Shown: positions 63,106 through 64,000 of the stretch, piece by piece | Layout of the letters: every line of letters begins with the position of its first letter | Position numbering within the stretch: the first letter of the stretch is position 1 | Source: Metabacillus dongyingensis | GTDB lineage: Bacteria; Bacillota; Bacilli; Bacillales; Bacillaceae | Length of the DNA: 64,000 nucleotides | Direction of reading: 5' to 3' | NCBI RefSeq assembly: GCF_019933155.2 | Contig: NZ_CP082944.1 | Coordinates: 560,001 to 624,000, forward strand | Notes under the pieces: model-generated | Database searches by the model: none | What the model was told of the DNA's origin: nothing | Seen by the model: the letters and a program-made list of their open reading frames with translations, nothing else | Made by a program: the position numbers and the translations under genes

Positions 63106-63259
63106 CTTCCAGATCTGGATTCTCCGCATTGGGGAGCGGATCTACATTTATAGCATCTTCTGTGTGAATCGCAGTCTTAAGTGAATAAACAACAAAAACA
63201 ATACAAGTAATCAATAACAGGAATAAAACAATTGTTGCAAACCACCACATTGCAGCCAT
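63095..63259 (-). CDS. Small single-span membrane protein, 54 residues
   Basis: It begins MAAMWWFATIVLFLLLITCI, continues as one membrane helix to about residue 25, then an acidic proline-containing tail (DAINVDPLPNAENPDLEDKK). GGGGG lies seven bases upstream of the ATG. It resembles short Bacillus membrane proteins of the YtzI kind but I cannot name it securely. Confidence 0.65.
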   Translation of the reverse strand: MAAMWWFATIVLFLLLITCIVFVVYSLKTAIHTEDAINVDPLPNAENPDLEDKK

Positions 63260-63342
63260 TTTTCAGCCCCCTTTGTACACATATATGCAAAAGGGGACGT
63301 GCTGAGAATCTTTTTTATTCTTTTTAGAAAGGAAAGTCCGAT

Positions 63343-63576
63343 TTAAACTTTGCGGAGGTTTCCTAGTTCTTCAACAATAGCCTGCATTTCATTGGGTGAA
63401 AATGTATTCTTCTTCATGACTAAATCGTATATATCCTTCAATTCTTCATACATTTCTTCGTCAAAATGTGACGGTTTAATCGCTCCAATGTTAATGACGC
63501 GCAGTTTTTCTTTAATTTGTTCAATCATGTATTCTACATTTTCCACTGATTTTTCTGATAGATTATTCAACTGCAT
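63343..63576 (-). CDS. yfkK: DUF1128 protein (YfkK)
   Basis: 77 residues, all helical and charged. [20 protein letters not shown] and [20 protein letters not shown] are the family pattern. Cytoplasmic, function unknown. It sits divergent from yfkJ, as in B. subtilis where yfkK and yfkJ are neighbours. AAAGGATG overlaps the start region. Confidence 0.9.
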   Translation of the reverse strand: MQLNNLSEKSVENVEYMIEQIKEKLRVINIGAIKPSHFDEEMYEELKDIYDLVMKKNTFSPNEMQAIVEELGNLRKV

Positions 63577-63763
63577 TCATCCTTTCAAACTTTCCCATTT
63601 AAGTATTATTTATTGTAACATGTTTTATGTAAATAAAAGATGCTAATTATAAAATCACTTGTGTAAAGAATAGAGAAATGTACCATAAACAGAGCAAGAG
63701 GAAACATACATATAATAAAGCTTGGTTTTTACGGCACATTGTCTTAATCGCAGGAGGAAAATG

Positions 63764-64000
63764 ATGATTAAAGTAGTATTTGTTTGTTTAGGGAATATAT
63801 GCCGATCCCCGATGGCAGAAGGAATAATGAGGCACTTAATTGATGAGCAAGGGCTAAGCAGGGCTATTGTGACAGATTCAGCCGGAACAGGAGACTGGCA
63901 TATCGGCCATCAGCCCCACGAAGGAACAAGGAATATTCTTGATCATCACAAAATCGGGTATGAAGGGATACAGGCAAGAAAGGTGACCCTTGATGATCTT
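63764..64000 (+). CDS. yfkJ: Low-molecular-weight protein tyrosine phosphatase, N-terminal part
   Basis: The first 79 residues are visible and the frame runs out of the window. The P-loop CLGNICRS (CX5R, nucleophile Cys near residue 8) with SPMAEGIMRHL defines the LMW-PTP family. GQPHEGT-like HQPHEGTRNIL follows. AGGAGG is six bases upstream of ATG 63764; ATG 63761 is also possible. The general acid Asp loop lies beyond the window. Confidence 0.92.
   Translation, partial: MIKVVFVCLGNICRSPMAEGIMRHLIDEQGLSRAIVTDSAGTGDWHIGHQPHEGTRNILDHHKIGYEGIQARKVTLDDL

Overview
The window is a chromosomal segment of a spore-former of the Bacillaceae (Bacillota). Codon use, AGGAGG-type ribosome sites, frequent TTG/GTG starts, CcpA cre sites, an AbrB relic and the gene set all point that way. 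Parts of the gene order match what I recall of the B. subtilis yfl/yfk region: nos, acyP and a MOSC gene, then treP-treA-treR, then yfkN-yfkM-yfkK-yfkJ. Three blocks look accessory relative to that backbone: about 0-13 kb, about 22.5-39.7 kb, and the decayed stretch at about 53-57 kb.

0-4.4 kb: the end of an oligopeptide-type ABC binding protein, two tandem paralogous cytosine-deaminase-like amidohydrolases and an EamA exporter, which look like one operon of unknown substrate. 5.2-13.1 kb: a complete 2-aminoethylphosphonate (AEP) uptake and degradation operon. It encodes a binding protein, an ATPase, a fused permease, PhnX and PhnW, followed by an uncharacterised saccharopine-dehydrogenase-like protein and a DeoR regulator. 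A four-hexamer, 11-bp-pitch PhoP box precedes it. 13.1-22.3 kb: a wrecked zinc-free oxidoreductase gene, housekeeping and transport genes, a cre-controlled PTS IIBC, and bacterial nitric oxide synthase.

22.5-39.7 kb: the most coherent unit, a lysine-degradation island with two sigma-54 activators. One module (lysine 2,3-aminomutase, YokU, beta-lysine acetyltransferase, ferredoxin, YodT, YodS, YodR, thiolase, YodQ, lysine permease) can take lysine to 4-aminobutyrate plus acetyl-CoA. The divergent module (class III aminotransferase plus aldehyde dehydrogenase) could take 4-aminobutyrate to succinate. Each module has a near-consensus -24/-12 promoter; one has palindromic candidate enhancer sites, and a perfect cre sits upstream of kamA.

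40-49 kb: small housekeeping genes and a 17-copy, 52-bp non-coding tandem repeat that abuts a truncated response-regulator gene. There is also a photolyase-like protein with an altered C-terminal region, and several gene relics. 49-53 kb: the trehalose operon with two TreR operators and cre-like sites. 53-57 kb: an abrB-family pseudogene, a secreted Ig-repeat protein, two lipoproteins and two decayed small genes. 57-64 kb: an alpha/beta hydrolase, the giant wall-anchored nucleotidase YfkN with its own PhoP-like box, the stress protein YfkM, small proteins and the start of the phosphatase YfkJ. The PhoP-like boxes on the AEP operon and on yfkN suggest a shared phosphate-scavenging theme.
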